Numbered from the stretch's first letter, positions 16,761 to 25,351 are shown. The stretch is DNA of 52,776 nucleotides from CAYJLC01 sp964370735 (GCA_964370735.1 CAYJLC010000010.1:1-52776), one strand, 5' to 3'. The notes: a model not told the origin generated them from the letters alone. Numbers and translations: made by a program.

Positions 16761-16789
16761 ATTATACCAAAATGCAAGGAAAAAAGCAA
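16761..16789 (-). promoter_or_regulatory. recG promoter
   Basis: On the minus strand TTGCTT (16784-16789), 17 bp and TATAAT (16761-16766), about 40 bp before the recG ATG. Confidence 0.7.
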
Positions 16790-16861
16790 TGTTTAATATA
16801 CAAAGTATATATGTAAAAAAATATATAACTTATTTTTTATACAAAAATTCAAAAGTTATAC

Positions 16862-16890
16862 TTGACTTTTTTTGCTAAAAATTATACAAT
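16862..16890 (+). promoter_or_regulatory. rny promoter
   Basis: TTGACT (16862-16867), 17 bp and TACAAT (16885-16890). Its spacer contains the upstream TTG at 16872, which rules that codon out as the rny start. Confidence 0.75.
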
Positions 16891-16958
16891 TATTAGTGGT
16901 ACTAATGAGTGAGAACTCTTTTGATACACAAAATTTTAAAAAGGAGGTTTATTTCAAA

Positions 16959-18509
16959 ATGGATATGTTTTTAAATCCAATGTTTTATGTAGCAGTTTTA
17001 ATCATTGCCATTATTTTTACTGGTATAGGTTTTTTATATAGAAAAAATGTGTCTGAAAAAACTATCGGTAGTGCTGAACTTGAAGCACAAAGAATAGTTG
17101 AAGACAGCATTAAAGCAGCTGAAAACAAGAAAAAAGAATCATTAATCGAAGCAAAAGATGAAATTCATAAGTTAAGAAAAGATTTAGATTCAGAAATTAA
17201 AGAACGTCGTTCTGAAGTTTCTAAAAGCGAAAAAAGACTTATGACAAAAGAAGAAAGTATCGACAAAAAAATGGATACTTTAGAGAAAAAAGAAGAAAAA
17301 ATCGACAATTTGGAGAAAGAACTAGTTAAATCGAAGGAAGAAATTTCTGAGATTAAACTTAAACAAATGGAGGTTTTAGAGCAAGTTTCTGGTTTAACGC
17401 GTGACCAAGCGAAAGAAAGACTTATTTCTGAAATCGAAGAAGACGCAAAACTAGACGCTGTTGTAAAACTGAAGGAAATCAAAGAACGCACTAAAGAAGA
17501 AGCGGATACGCACGCTAGAAATTTAATTTCGCTTGCAATTCAAAGATGTGCAGCTGACCATGTTGCTGAAACAACTGTTTCTGTTGTAACTTTGCCTTCT
17601 GACGATATGAAAGGTAGAATTATCGGTAGAGAGGGTAGAAATATTCGTGCTCTTGAAACACTTACTGGTGTTGACCTTATAATCGATGACACACCTGAAA
17701 CGATTACAGTTTCAGCTTTTGACCCTGTTCGTCGTGAAGTTGCTAGAATGTCTTTAGAAAAATTAATTTTAGACGGTAGAATTCACCCTTCTAGAATTGA
17801 AGACACTGTTGAAAAATGTAGAAGAGAAGTTGACCAAATCATCAAACAAGAAGGTGAAAAGGCAGCTTTTGAAATCGGTATTCATAATTTACATACCGAT
17901 ATTATTAGAGTTTTAGGTAGACTAAAATACAGAACTAGTTATGGACAAAATGTTTTAAAACATTCTATGGAAGTAGCTCAAGTTGCTGGTGTGCTTGCCT
18001 CAGAGCTTGGTATTGATGTTGTATTAGCAAAACGTGCAGGTTTACTACACGATATTGGTAAAGCATTAGACCACGACCAAGAAGGTACACACGTTAGTTT
18101 GGGTGTAGAGCTTCTTAAAAAATACAAAGAAAATCCAGAAGTTTTACATGCAGTTCACGCGCATCATGGTGATGTTGAACCACAAACAGCGTTAGCATGT
18201 ATAATTCAAGCAGCCGATGCAATTTCTGCTGCAAGACCTGGCGCTAGACGTGAAAATTTAGAAAACTATATCAAGCGTTTAGAAAAATTAGAAGAACTTG
18301 CAAACTCTATGAAAGGCGTTGAACGTAGCTTTGCTGTTCAAGCTGGACGTGAAGTTAGAATTATTGTAAACCCAGAAAGCGTTGATGACGCTGGTATGAT
18401 TTTACTTGCTCGCGATTTATCAAAACAAATCGAGGCAGAACTTCAATATCCTGGTCAAATCAAAATTCATGTTATTCGTGAAACTAGAGCAATTGATTTT
18501 GCAAAATAA
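16959..18509 (+). CDS. rny: Ribonuclease Y
   Basis: A 516-residue membrane-anchored endoribonuclease that initiates mRNA decay in Firmicutes. Order: N-terminal membrane helix (~5-27), a long Lys/Glu coiled coil (~40-180), a KH RNA-binding domain (DDMKGRIIGREGRNIRALETLTGVDLIID), and an HD phosphodiesterase domain with LKHSMEVAQVAG and LLHDIGKALDH. The C-terminal LQYPGQIKIHVIRETRAIDFAK is the family ending. I place the start at the ATG of MDMFLNPMF, behind AAGGAGG, because a longer frame back to 16872 would begin inside the promoter. Length then matches the usual ~520. Confidence 0.97.
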   Translation: MDMFLNPMFYVAVLIIAIIFTGIGFLYRKNVSEKTIGSAELEAQRIVEDSIKAAENKKKESLIEAKDEIHKLRKDLDSEIKERRSEVSKSEKRLMTKEESIDKKMDTLEKKEEKIDNLEKELVKSKEEISEIKLKQMEVLEQVSGLTRDQAKERLISEIEEDAKLDAVVKLKEIKERTKEEADTHARNLISLAIQRCAADHVAETTVSVVTLPSDDMKGRIIGREGRNIRALETLTGVDLIIDDTPETITVSAFDPVRREVARMSLEKLILDGRIHPSRIEDTVEKCRREVDQIIKQEGEKAAFEIGIHNLHTDIIRVLGRLKYRTSYGQNVLKHSMEVAQVAGVLASELGIDVVLAKRAGLLHDIGKALDHDQEGTHVSLGVELLKKYKENPEVLHAVHAHHGDVEPQTALACIIQAADAISAARPGARRENLENYIKRLEKLEELANSMKGVERSFAVQAGREVRIIVNPESVDDAGMILLARDLSKQIEAELQYPGQIKIHVIRETRAIDFAK

Positions 18510-18520
18510 TATAATTTACA

Positions 18521-18554
18521 AAGAGGCTGTCGCATTTGCGATGGTCTTTTTTTG
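18521..18554 (+). terminator. rny terminator (GAGGCTGTCGC family)
   Basis: AAGAGGCTGTCGC pairs through several G-U pairs with GCGATGGTCTTT around an ATTT loop, followed by seven Ts. It resembles the stems at 21061, 25317 and 43632. Confidence 0.85.
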
Positions 18555-18701
18555 TCCAATTTTAGAAAAGCATAAAAAAATCATTGTTTAACATTTATTT
18601 GCAATTTGTTTATTTTCTGTTTATTTTCAGTCAAAAATTCATCACAAATAAGATTTATACTTAATACATATACTAAAACAAACAATTAAGGAGATAAATT
18701 T

Positions 18702-19979
18702 ATGAATTATAATAATGATTACAACAACTCAAATGGCAATAATACAGGACCTAATTTAAACGGGAATAATTACAATTCAAGCTATGGACACTCAAGCCAA
18801 AGTGAACCTAACGATGATCGCTATCAACGTTATTTTCCAGATGATTTTCAAAAACCACCGAAAAAGAAAAGTCCGATTGGAAAAATCGCGTTGTCATTAG
18901 CACTTGTGCTTGGAGTTTCAGTTACAAGCAGTATGTTTACAGCATATTTAATGTCTGATAATAATAAAATGTCATCGTCGAGTATAGTGCAAAATACAAT
19001 AAATGCGACGGAAATGTCGTCTGATAGTTCTTATGGCGAACTTTCAGTTCCAGAAATTGCAGAAAAAGTAAATCCATCTGTGGTTGGTATTGAATCGACT
19101 TCTTATGAAGGAACTGGTGTTGGTACTGGCATAATTTTAACGAATGATGGTTATATTGTTACTAATAATCACGTTATAGAAGGTGGAACGAAAATAACTG
19201 TTACTTTGCATAATCAAAATGTGTATGAAGCGACTGTTATTGGTACAGATGCAAAAACCGACCTTGCTGTATTAAAAATTGAATCGACAGAAGCAATTAC
19301 TCCAGCAGAGTTTGGAAACTCTGACGATTTAGAAGTAGGTGAGCTTGCTATTGCGATAGGTAACCCTGGTGGTCTAGAACTTCAAGGAACGCTTACTGGT
19401 GGCTATATTTCGGCTATTAATCGTGATATCGTAGTAGAAGATAGAACTATGACATTAATTCAAACAGACGCGGCTATTAATCCAGGAAATTCTGGCGGTC
19501 CGCTTATCAATAAATACGGTCAAGTTATCGGGATTAATACTATAAAAATATCTGCTTCAGATGTAGAAGGACTTGGTTTTGCAATACCTATAAATGATGC
19601 ACTTGAAATTGTTGATGAGCTTATCACGAATGGATATGTTACAGGAAGACCTGCTATCGGTATTAGTGGAACAGAAATAAATGAATTTACGGCTAGTATA
19701 AATAATGTACCTCAAGGTGTGTATGTTTCTACTGTTGATACAAGAGCCGATGCTTATGAAAAAGGCTTAAAATCTGGTGATATTATCACAGGAATCAACG
19801 GTGTGGAAGTTAAGACTATGACGGATATAAATGATGTAAAAGAAGGAATGGAAGCTGGTGAAACTATCACAATTACAGTGTATCGTGATGGAAATTATTA
19901 TGATGTAGATATCATGTTAATGGACGAACAAGAGCTTCAAACGGAGATTGTTCCTGAGTATTTTATACCATCAAAGTAA
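18702..19979 (+). CDS. htrA: HtrA/DegP-like serine protease
   Basis: A 425-residue membrane-tethered quality-control protease. Residues 1-50 are a low-complexity, Asn/Ser/Tyr-rich cytoplasmic tail, then a KPPKKK stop and one membrane helix (~60-85). The trypsin-like domain carries the triad H157 (TNNHVIEG), D187 (KTDLAVLKI) and S264 (NPGNSGGPL). One PDZ domain occupies ~315-410 (GVYVSTVDTRADAYEKGLKSGDIITGINGVEV). No CssRS-like two-component genes are adjacent. The ATG lies behind AAGGAG. No clear terminator follows directly; the next is at 20147. Confidence 0.95.
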   Translation: MNYNNDYNNSNGNNTGPNLNGNNYNSSYGHSSQSEPNDDRYQRYFPDDFQKPPKKKSPIGKIALSLALVLGVSVTSSMFTAYLMSDNNKMSSSSIVQNTINATEMSSDSSYGELSVPEIAEKVNPSVVGIESTSYEGTGVGTGIILTNDGYIVTNNHVIEGGTKITVTLHNQNVYEATVIGTDAKTDLAVLKIESTEAITPAEFGNSDDLEVGELAIAIGNPGGLELQGTLTGGYISAINRDIVVEDRTMTLIQTDAAINPGNSGGPLINKYGQVIGINTIKISASDVEGLGFAIPINDALEIVDELITNGYVTGRPAIGISGTEINEFTASINNVPQGVYVSTVDTRADAYEKGLKSGDIITGINGVEVKTMTDINDVKEGMEAGETITITVYRDGNYYDVDIMLMDEQELQTEIVPEYFIPSK

Positions 19980-20072
19980 AGTTAATTACCAATTAATGTA
20001 AATATTACAAATTATCCATAAAATAAACACACCTAGATAATATTTATATTTTATAATATAAATACAAGGTGA

Positions 20073-20125
20073 GGCTACAACGAATATTACTTGTCATGGT
20101 ATTCGTTTTGATATAAATGCCCCCT
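20073..20125. repeat. REP-like element, copy 1
   Basis: AACGAATA (20079-20086) and TATTCGTT (20100-20107) form an inverted pair, bracketed by GGC upstream and GCCCCC downstream. The segment CTACAACGAATATT matches copy 2 (GCACAACGAATATT). Confidence 0.45.
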
Positions 20126-20146
20126 ACAACAAACACAAACTCCTTT

Positions 20147-20186
20147 AAAAAATCATCGCGGCTCTTAGAGTTGCGATGATTTTTTT
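20147..20186 (+). terminator. Intrinsic terminator downstream of htrA
   Basis: A 13-bp stem (AAAAAATCATCGC / GCGATGATTTTTT) with an inner partly paired loop and a T-run, about 170 nt past htrA. Confidence 0.85.
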
Positions 20187-20205
20187 GTGCATATAAATGA
20201 AAGGA

Positions 20206-20231
20206 GGGCACAACGAATATTCGTTATGCCC
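20206..20231. repeat. REP-like palindrome, copy 2
   Basis: A 26-bp dyad: GGGCA and TGCCC enclose the perfect 14-bp palindrome AACGAATATTCGTT, with a single C/A mismatch pair between. It overlaps an AAGGAGGG sequence. Confidence 0.6.
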
Positions 20232-20357
20232 AAAGAAAAGTATATGAAAAATTTCTACAAGTTATTTATTTTGTATTTATATGATAGCATACAAATGTTA
20301 AAACTCCTTAGTGATTATGTTTTATTTGTGTTAAGTTTTTTATTTTTTGAATTAATA

Positions 20358-20386
20358 TTGCGAAAAAAAGTAAAATATGTTAATAT
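20358..20386 (+). promoter_or_regulatory. Promoter of GNAT gene
   Basis: TTGCGA (20358-20363), 17 bp and TAATAT (20381-20386), 29 bp before the ATG. Confidence 0.55.
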
Positions 20387-20414
20387 GAATTAAGTAAAAT
20401 GATAGGAGAGAACT

Positions 20415-21053
20415 ATGAACATTAATATCAGAAACATAGAAGACAAGGATTACGCGCGAATTTATATGGTTTGTAGAGAGGCTTTTTGGAATTTATATTT
20501 CCCAGGAGCTACTGAGCACGCAACTGTAAGTAAAATGAAAGACCACGCTGATTTTATAAATGAACTTTCGTATGTAATTGAGGTTGATGGAGAGATAGAG
20601 GGTGCAATTTTTTACACGCATTCTAAGATAAAAATGGAAAATGATGAAGAATTTAAAACGATTAGCTTCGGTCCTGTTTTTATTTCACCGAAATACCATC
20701 GTCAGAAACTCGGATATAAACTTATCTCTCATACGATTGAAAAAGCCAAATCGCTTGGACACAAGGCAATTCTTACATTAGGTTTTCCGTATCACTATCA
20801 GCCTTATGGGTTTACAGGTGGCAAAAAATTCGGTGTGTCTATGGCAGATGGTAATTTTTATAAAGGACTTCTTGTTTTGGAACTTTTTGAAAATGCATTA
20901 GCAAATATTAAAGGTTATGCCGAGTTTTCAGAGGCACTCGAGGTAAGCGAAGACGAAGTAAATGAATTCGATAAAAAATTCCCTTTTAAAGAGAAAAAAA
21001 CGATGCCAAGCCACGAAGTTTATGAAAAAGCGTGCGTGGAATTAGACGATTAA
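20415..21053 (+). CDS. GNAT family N-acetyltransferase
   Basis: A 212-residue protein with an N-terminal GNAT domain (~1-150). The acetyl-CoA binding region is FGPVFISPKYHRQKLGYKLISHTIEKAKSLGHKAILTLGFPYHYQPYGFTGGKKFGV: the R/Q-x-x-G-x-G/A loop appears as RQKLGYKL, and G-x-P-x-x-Y-x-x-x-G-F is the usual end of the domain in this subgroup. The last ~50 residues are acidic and helical. The acceptor substrate is unknown. It begins behind ATAGGAGAG and is closed by a terminator, so it is a single-gene unit. Confidence 0.88.
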   Translation: MNINIRNIEDKDYARIYMVCREAFWNLYFPGATEHATVSKMKDHADFINELSYVIEVDGEIEGAIFYTHSKIKMENDEEFKTISFGPVFISPKYHRQKLGYKLISHTIEKAKSLGHKAILTLGFPYHYQPYGFTGGKKFGVSMADGNFYKGLLVLELFENALANIKGYAEFSEALEVSEDEVNEFDKKFPFKEKKTMPSHEVYEKACVELDD

Positions 21054-21060
21054 AAAAATA

Positions 21061-21093
21061 AAAGAGGATGTCTTGCGACAGCCTCTTTTTTTT
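21061..21093. terminator. Bidirectional terminator (GAGGCTGTCGC family)
   Basis: AAAGAGGATGTC and GACAGCCTCTTT pair (one A/G mismatch) around TTGC with T-runs on both strands. It separates the GNAT gene from the converging ABC exporter operon. Confidence 0.85.
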
Positions 21094-21096
21094 ATA

Positions 21097-22950
21097 TTAA
21101 ACCGCAGTGTCAAATTGTGAGTTATAAAGCTCTGCATAAAATCCATTTTTCTCTAGTAAAGCATTGTGGCTACCTGTTTCGATAACGTCGCCATCTTTCA
21201 TAACTAAAATTAAATCGGAATTTTTAATTGTCGAAAGTCTATGTGCAATAACGAAAGAAGTTCTGTTTTCCATTAGTGAATCCATAGCCTTTTGGATTTG
21301 TAATTCGGTGCGCGTATCAATCGACGAAGTCGCTTCGTCTAGTATTAACATAGGTTTGTCGGCAATCATCGCTCTTGCAATTGTTATTTGTTGTTTTTGA
21401 CCTTGTGAAAGCTCTAATTTGTCGTTTAAGACAGTATCAAAGCCATGTTCTAGCGTTTTTACAAAGTGGTGCAGACCAACTGCCTCTGTGGCTTGAATTA
21501 ATTTTTCCTCCGAAACATTTTCGGTAGCATAAATTAGATTTTCACGCAAAGTTCCTTCAAAAATCCAAGTATCTTGTAAAACCATACTGAATTTTGAATG
21601 GACATCTTCACGTTTTACGTCTTTAATAGAAACACCGTCGATTAGAATATCGCCAGAATTAACCTCGTAAAAACGCATTAAAAGATTAACCATAGTAGTT
21701 TTACCAGCGCCAGTAGGACCTACAATTGCAATTTTTTGTCCTTTTTTTGCCGTTGCGCTAAAGTCATTTATGATAATTTTTTCAGGGTCGTATCCGAAAT
21801 GAACATTTTTAAATTCAACATTTCCTTCAACATTTTCAATTTCAGTAGTTTTATGGCTTTCGTCTGACATATCTTCTTCTGCTAAAAATTCGAAAACTCT
21901 CTCGGCAGCAGCAGTACCTGATTGAAGATTTTGCATAGATTGAGCAATTTGTCCTAGAGGTTGAGTGAATAGTCTGATATACATCATAAAAGCTACGATT
22001 ACAGAGAAAGAGATATAGCCATTTAATGCAAGTAATGCACCAACGATACACACAGCAACATAACCTAAATTTCCTATAAAGGTCATCATAGGCATCATAA
22101 GCCCAGAAAGTGATTGTGCTTTAAAGGCACTATTTTTTAAATCACTGTTTATCTCATTGAAAATTGCGATAGCTTTTTCTTCGCCGTTATAAGCTTTAAC
22201 GACAGTGTGTCCTGCATACATTTCTTCGATATGTCCATTGATTTTTCCTAAATGCTTTTGTTGATTTTTGAAGAATGTTTGCGAAGTTTTCATAACTAAT
22301 ATCATAAAGATAAAGCCGATAAGTGTCGATAAAATAGCAGTTATTGTAAGGGTTAGGTTTGTGAGTAACATCATTAAAACCGAGCCTACCATAAGTGTTA
22401 TCGATGAAATGAAAGTACCCATAGATTGCGATAAAGTTTGACCTATTGTGTCAACATCGTTTGTAACACGAGATAAAACATCACCTTTTGAGTTTTTTGA
22501 GAAATAGCCCATAGGCAAGCGATTAATTTTGTTTGATATATCTGAACGCAAAGTTTTTGCAGTACCTTGCATAACTGTTGAAATCATAACACCTTGCAAA
22601 ATTGATAGAAGATAGCTAAGTGCATAGACAATTGCAAGGAAAATACCTATTGCAAATATAGTTTCTAGGTTTATTGAACCGGTGCCAGACATACTAGCGC
22701 CAATTCCTTTTGAGATTTCATCTGTAATAGTCGATACTTGTGAAGGTCCGATTAAAGTTAAAATTGAGCCAAGCATTGCAAATATTATTGCAGTAATCAT
22801 TAAGAAACGATTTTTTGAAATATAGCTTGCGAGATTTTTGACAGCAAGTTTCATGTTTTTAGCTTTTTCGCCGCCACCACCCATGCCAGGGCCACGCGAA
22901 GGACGCTTATTTTTTTCGTTTGAGCCTAATTCATAATCATTTTTACGCAT
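21097..22950 (-). CDS. ABC exporter half-transporter (MdlB-like)
   Basis: A 617-residue fused permease-ATPase. I start at the ATG at 22950 (MRKNDYELGSNEK), behind AGAGGAGG; an ORF reaching 23052 would overlap the upstream gene by over 100 bp. A Gly/Lys-rich cytoplasmic tail leads to six membrane helices (~45-330), then the ATPase with Walker A GPTGAGKT, Q-loop VLQDTWIFEG, signature LSQGQKQQ (instead of LSGGQ), Walker B MLILDEATSSID and H-loop IAHRLST. The altered signature is typical of one partner in asymmetric heterodimers. It overlaps its partner by 8 bp. Substrate unknown; multidrug export is the usual annotation. Confidence 0.93.
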   Translation of the reverse strand: MRKNDYELGSNEKNKRPSRGPGMGGGGEKAKNMKLAVKNLASYISKNRFLMITAIIFAMLGSILTLIGPSQVSTITDEISKGIGASMSGTGSINLETIFAIGIFLAIVYALSYLLSILQGVMISTVMQGTAKTLRSDISNKINRLPMGYFSKNSKGDVLSRVTNDVDTIGQTLSQSMGTFISSITLMVGSVLMMLLTNLTLTITAILSTLIGFIFMILVMKTSQTFFKNQQKHLGKINGHIEEMYAGHTVVKAYNGEEKAIAIFNEINSDLKNSAFKAQSLSGLMMPMMTFIGNLGYVAVCIVGALLALNGYISFSVIVAFMMYIRLFTQPLGQIAQSMQNLQSGTAAAERVFEFLAEEDMSDESHKTTEIENVEGNVEFKNVHFGYDPEKIIINDFSATAKKGQKIAIVGPTGAGKTTMVNLLMRFYEVNSGDILIDGVSIKDVKREDVHSKFSMVLQDTWIFEGTLRENLIYATENVSEEKLIQATEAVGLHHFVKTLEHGFDTVLNDKLELSQGQKQQITIARAMIADKPMLILDEATSSIDTRTELQIQKAMDSLMENRTSFVIAHRLSTIKNSDLILVMKDGDVIETGSHNALLEKNGFYAELYNSQFDTAV

Positions 22951-24706
22951 TTTTAAGTTCCTCCTCTGAAAGTTGAGATAGGGCAATTTGCTTGTAAACT
23001 TCACAATTTGAAAGAAGTTCTTTGTGTTTACCCATTCCGACGATTTCGCCATCTTCTAAAACGATGATTTTGTCGGCATCTTTAATCGTACCTATTCGTT
23101 GACCGACGATAAGCATAGTAGAGTCGCCACATTTTTCGTTTAAAGTTTCGCGAAGTTTTCTATCAGTTTTATAGTCTAGAGCCGAGAATGAATCATCGAA
23201 AATGAAAATATCAGGGTCGCGATAGACTGCTCTTGCGATGGAAATTCTTTGTTTTTGACCACCAGAGAAGTTTCTGCCACCTTGTGCGACGTGTGCATCG
23301 AATTTTTTATCTAGATTTTGAACAAATTCATTTGCTTGAGCTATTTCAACCGATTCATTTAATGAAGCTTCTTCGCTTGGAGCATAGTCACTGTCACCAA
23401 AAGTAACATTTGTTTTAATTGTGCCTGTAAATAGTGTTGACCTTTGCGAAACATATCCAATTGAGCTGTTTAGTGCATTTTTTGTATACTCTTTAACATT
23501 TCTACCGTTTACAAGAACTTCGCCAGAAGTTACATCATAAAAACGAGGAACAAGGTTTATAACTGTGCTTTTTCCACAACCAGTCGACCCGATAAATGCG
23601 ATAGTTTCGCCTTTTTCTGCTTTGAAAGAAATGTTTTTAAGCACATAATCCTCAGCCTCTGGGTATTTGAAACTAACGTTTTTAAATTCAACTTCGCCTG
23701 CTTTTTCCGATAAACCATTTGTTTCATTGCCAGCAACAACAGAGTTTTTAGTGTCTAAAACTTCATTAATACGACGTGCAGCAACACTAGCACGAGGAAG
23801 TAACATAAATACCATTACAAGCATCATAAAAGCAAAGATTACTTGCATTGCATAAGACGAGAAGACTACCATATCAGAGAAAATTGTTATTTGGTCAGGG
23901 CCAGAAGTTTCATTAATTAAAACAGCACCGATAAGGTATACAGCTAAAACAAGCCCACTACTAACCATTTGGATACTTGGCATTAAAAATGACATAGTTC
24001 TTGCAGTGAAAAGATGTGTTTTTGTGATATCATTATTAGCCTTTTCGAATTTTTCGCCTTGATATTCTTCGGCATTGTATGCTCTAACCACATAAAGTCC
24101 ATCTAGGCTTTCTTTTGCGACTTTGTTTATATTATCGGTAAGTGTTTGTAACATTTTAAATTTAGGCACTGCAAGCGATAGACACACACCAACAATTAAG
24201 AGTAAAACAGACACAGCAACACCTGTTGCGATAGTCCAAGCACCACTTTTTTCAGAGATTTTAATGATTGCCCAAACAGCAGTAATAGGTGCTTTAATAA
24301 GCATTTGCATACCCATAACGATTAAAAGCTGAACTTGAGTAATATCGTTTGTTGTACGCGTAATTAAGCTTGAGATTGAGAAAGAATTTACTTCCTTCAT
24401 AGAAAATCCCATAACTTTATCAAACATTTTCGCTCTAGTTATATACGAAAAATTCGATGCGATTTTTGCAGCTATTACGGCTACAATTACCGAAAGAATT
24501 AAACTTCCGACAGCACAAAGCATCATATAAAAACCAGCAGTATAAACTTCGTTCATATCGCTACCTTCGGTTTGAACAAGTCTTGTTATTTCTGCCATAT
24601 AATCAGGCAAAGTAAGGTCTAAAAATATTTGCGCACAGGTAAGTATTACGACAAGGCCTGCCAACAAATAGTCTTGTAATTTTAGATTTTTCAGTAATTT
24701 AATCAT
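22943..24706 (-). CDS. ABC exporter half-transporter (MdlA-like)
   Basis: A 587-residue permease-ATPase fusion: six membrane helices in ~15-310, then Walker A GSTGCGKS, Q-loop YVSQRSTLFTG, canonical signature FSGGQKQR, Walker B IFIFDDSFSALD and a switch QRIGT in place of the usual H-loop histidine. The missing histidine and the Asp at the Walker B catalytic position make this the degenerate-site partner, so the heterodimer should have one consensus and one degenerate ATP site. The ATG overlaps the MarR stop by four bases and its GGAGGAAATAA ribosome site lies in the marR end. Confidence 0.93.
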   Translation of the reverse strand: MIKLLKNLKLQDYLLAGLVVILTCAQIFLDLTLPDYMAEITRLVQTEGSDMNEVYTAGFYMMLCAVGSLILSVIVAVIAAKIASNFSYITRAKMFDKVMGFSMKEVNSFSISSLITRTTNDITQVQLLIVMGMQMLIKAPITAVWAIIKISEKSGAWTIATGVAVSVLLLIVGVCLSLAVPKFKMLQTLTDNINKVAKESLDGLYVVRAYNAEEYQGEKFEKANNDITKTHLFTARTMSFLMPSIQMVSSGLVLAVYLIGAVLINETSGPDQITIFSDMVVFSSYAMQVIFAFMMLVMVFMLLPRASVAARRINEVLDTKNSVVAGNETNGLSEKAGEVEFKNVSFKYPEAEDYVLKNISFKAEKGETIAFIGSTGCGKSTVINLVPRFYDVTSGEVLVNGRNVKEYTKNALNSSIGYVSQRSTLFTGTIKTNVTFGDSDYAPSEEASLNESVEIAQANEFVQNLDKKFDAHVAQGGRNFSGGQKQRISIARAVYRDPDIFIFDDSFSALDYKTDRKLRETLNEKCGDSTMLIVGQRIGTIKDADKIIVLEDGEIVGMGKHKELLSNCEVYKQIALSQLSEEELKNA

Positions 24707-25161
24707 TTATTTCCTCCGTTTTGTGTTTGNNNNNNNNNNTCACATGTGAAAATTATTTTTTGCAGTTTTTCTATATTTTCAAATAGTTTTTTTAGTTCGT
24801 CTAAACCAAATTCATCAATCACTTTTTCGGCGATAGAATACATATTTGTTTTGCGTGCTTCTGCAAAAGCTTTCCCTTTTTCACTAAGTTTTATAATCTT
24901 TGACCTTGCATCGTTTTGTGAATTTAACTTAATAATTAAATCTTTAGCTTCGAGTTTCTTTAATAAAACAGCCATTCTAGCAGAGCTGATATTTAAATAC
25001 TTGCTGATGTCCACAGAAGTTTTGTCACCAGGATTTTCATTTAAAAATTTGATAACAGCCATAAGACCCATATCACTTTTTTTCATTTCATCAAAAGCTT
25101 TTTCTGGTCTGTGTTTATGAAATAGCTCAAGCGCTATTGCGATATCTTCTTTACTTGCCAT
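24703..25161 (-). CDS. MarR family transcriptional repressor (contains assembly gap)
   Basis: About 150 residues with a winged helix: recognition region LNISSARMAVLLKKLEAKDLIIK and wing LNSQNDARSKIIKLSEKGKAFAE. It heads the operon with the two exporter genes, and its promoter carries two palindromes of MarR type, so autoregulation and control of the exporter by a small ligand is the simplest model. Ten Ns hide a few residues near the C-terminus (after IIFTC). If the contigs simply abut, the frame shifts and ends at a TAA a few bases further on, so the last ~10 residues are uncertain. Confidence 0.88.
   Translation of the reverse strand: MASKEDIAIALELFHKHRPEKAFDEMKKSDMGLMAVIKFLNENPGDKTSVDISKYLNISSARMAVLLKKLEAKDLIIKLNSQNDARSKIIKLSEKGKAFAEARKTNMYSIAEKVIDEFGLDELKKLFENIEKLQKIIFTCXXXXQTQNGGNK
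24730..24739. other. Assembly gap of ten Ns
   Basis: Fixed-length placeholder in the 3' end of marR. Unlike the gap at 12498 the flanks share no terminal overlap; the right flank begins with the perfect palindrome TCACATGTGA. The true distance is unknown. Confidence 0.95.
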
Positions 25162-25183
25162 AATTTCCTCCTAAAATAAATTA

Positions 25184-25227
25184 GTTAACCTAGTTAGCAT
25201 TATAACATAGCTAACTGGGTTAGTCAA
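25184..25227 (-). promoter_or_regulatory. marR-exporter promoter with two operator palindromes
   Basis: On the minus strand TTGACT (25222-25227), 17 bp and TATAAT (25199-25204) make a near-consensus promoter. Two mutually inverted 15-bp sites, GTTAACCTAGTTAGC (25184-25198) and GCTAACTGGGTTAGT (25210-25224), agree at 12 of 13 inner positions. One fills the spacer and touches the -35 box, the other abuts the -10 box downstream. Each half-site is itself nearly palindromic (TAACC-AGTTA), as for MarR dimers, so occupation would block RNA polymerase. Confidence 0.85.
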
Positions 25228-25316
25228 GTGTTTAATTATAAACTTTTGTTTAGAAACTTAAACGAAGAAAATTCATAAAATAAAAGGTATAAGAGTAAAA
25301 GGTTGCGTTTTAATGC

Positions 25317-25351
25317 AAAAAAAAGACTATCGCAACTGCGACAGCCTCTTT
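25317..25351 (-). terminator. ribU terminator (GAGGCTGTCGC family)
   Basis: On the minus strand AAAGAGGCTGTCGC pairs with GCGATAGTCTTT around AGTT and ends in eight Ts, 66 nt beyond the ribU stop. Confidence 0.88.

Larger units (their letters stand above)
19980..20414. other. 435-bp intergenic region between htrA and GNAT gene
   Basis: Contains an AT-rich dyad (about 20038-20064), two related repeat elements (20073-20125 and 20206-20231), a terminator (20147-20186) and the GNAT promoter (20358-20386). A frame at 20187-20393 (or from ATG 20244, MKNFYKLFILYLYDSIQML...) could encode a ~50-residue hydrophobic peptide, but the GNAT promoter lies inside its end and its best Shine-Dalgarno is buried in the second hairpin, so I do not call it. 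Confidence 0.6.

Noticed and set aside
16872..16958. 29-residue N-terminal extension of RNase Y
   Set aside because: Its start codon lies in the spacer of a good promoter, and a strong AAGGAGG site serves the internal ATG at 16959.
20187..20393. Small hydrophobic-peptide ORF
   Set aside because: Begins within a terminator tail, its Shine-Dalgarno is in a stable palindrome, and the next gene's promoter lies in its 3' part. A short peptide from ATG 20244 cannot be excluded.
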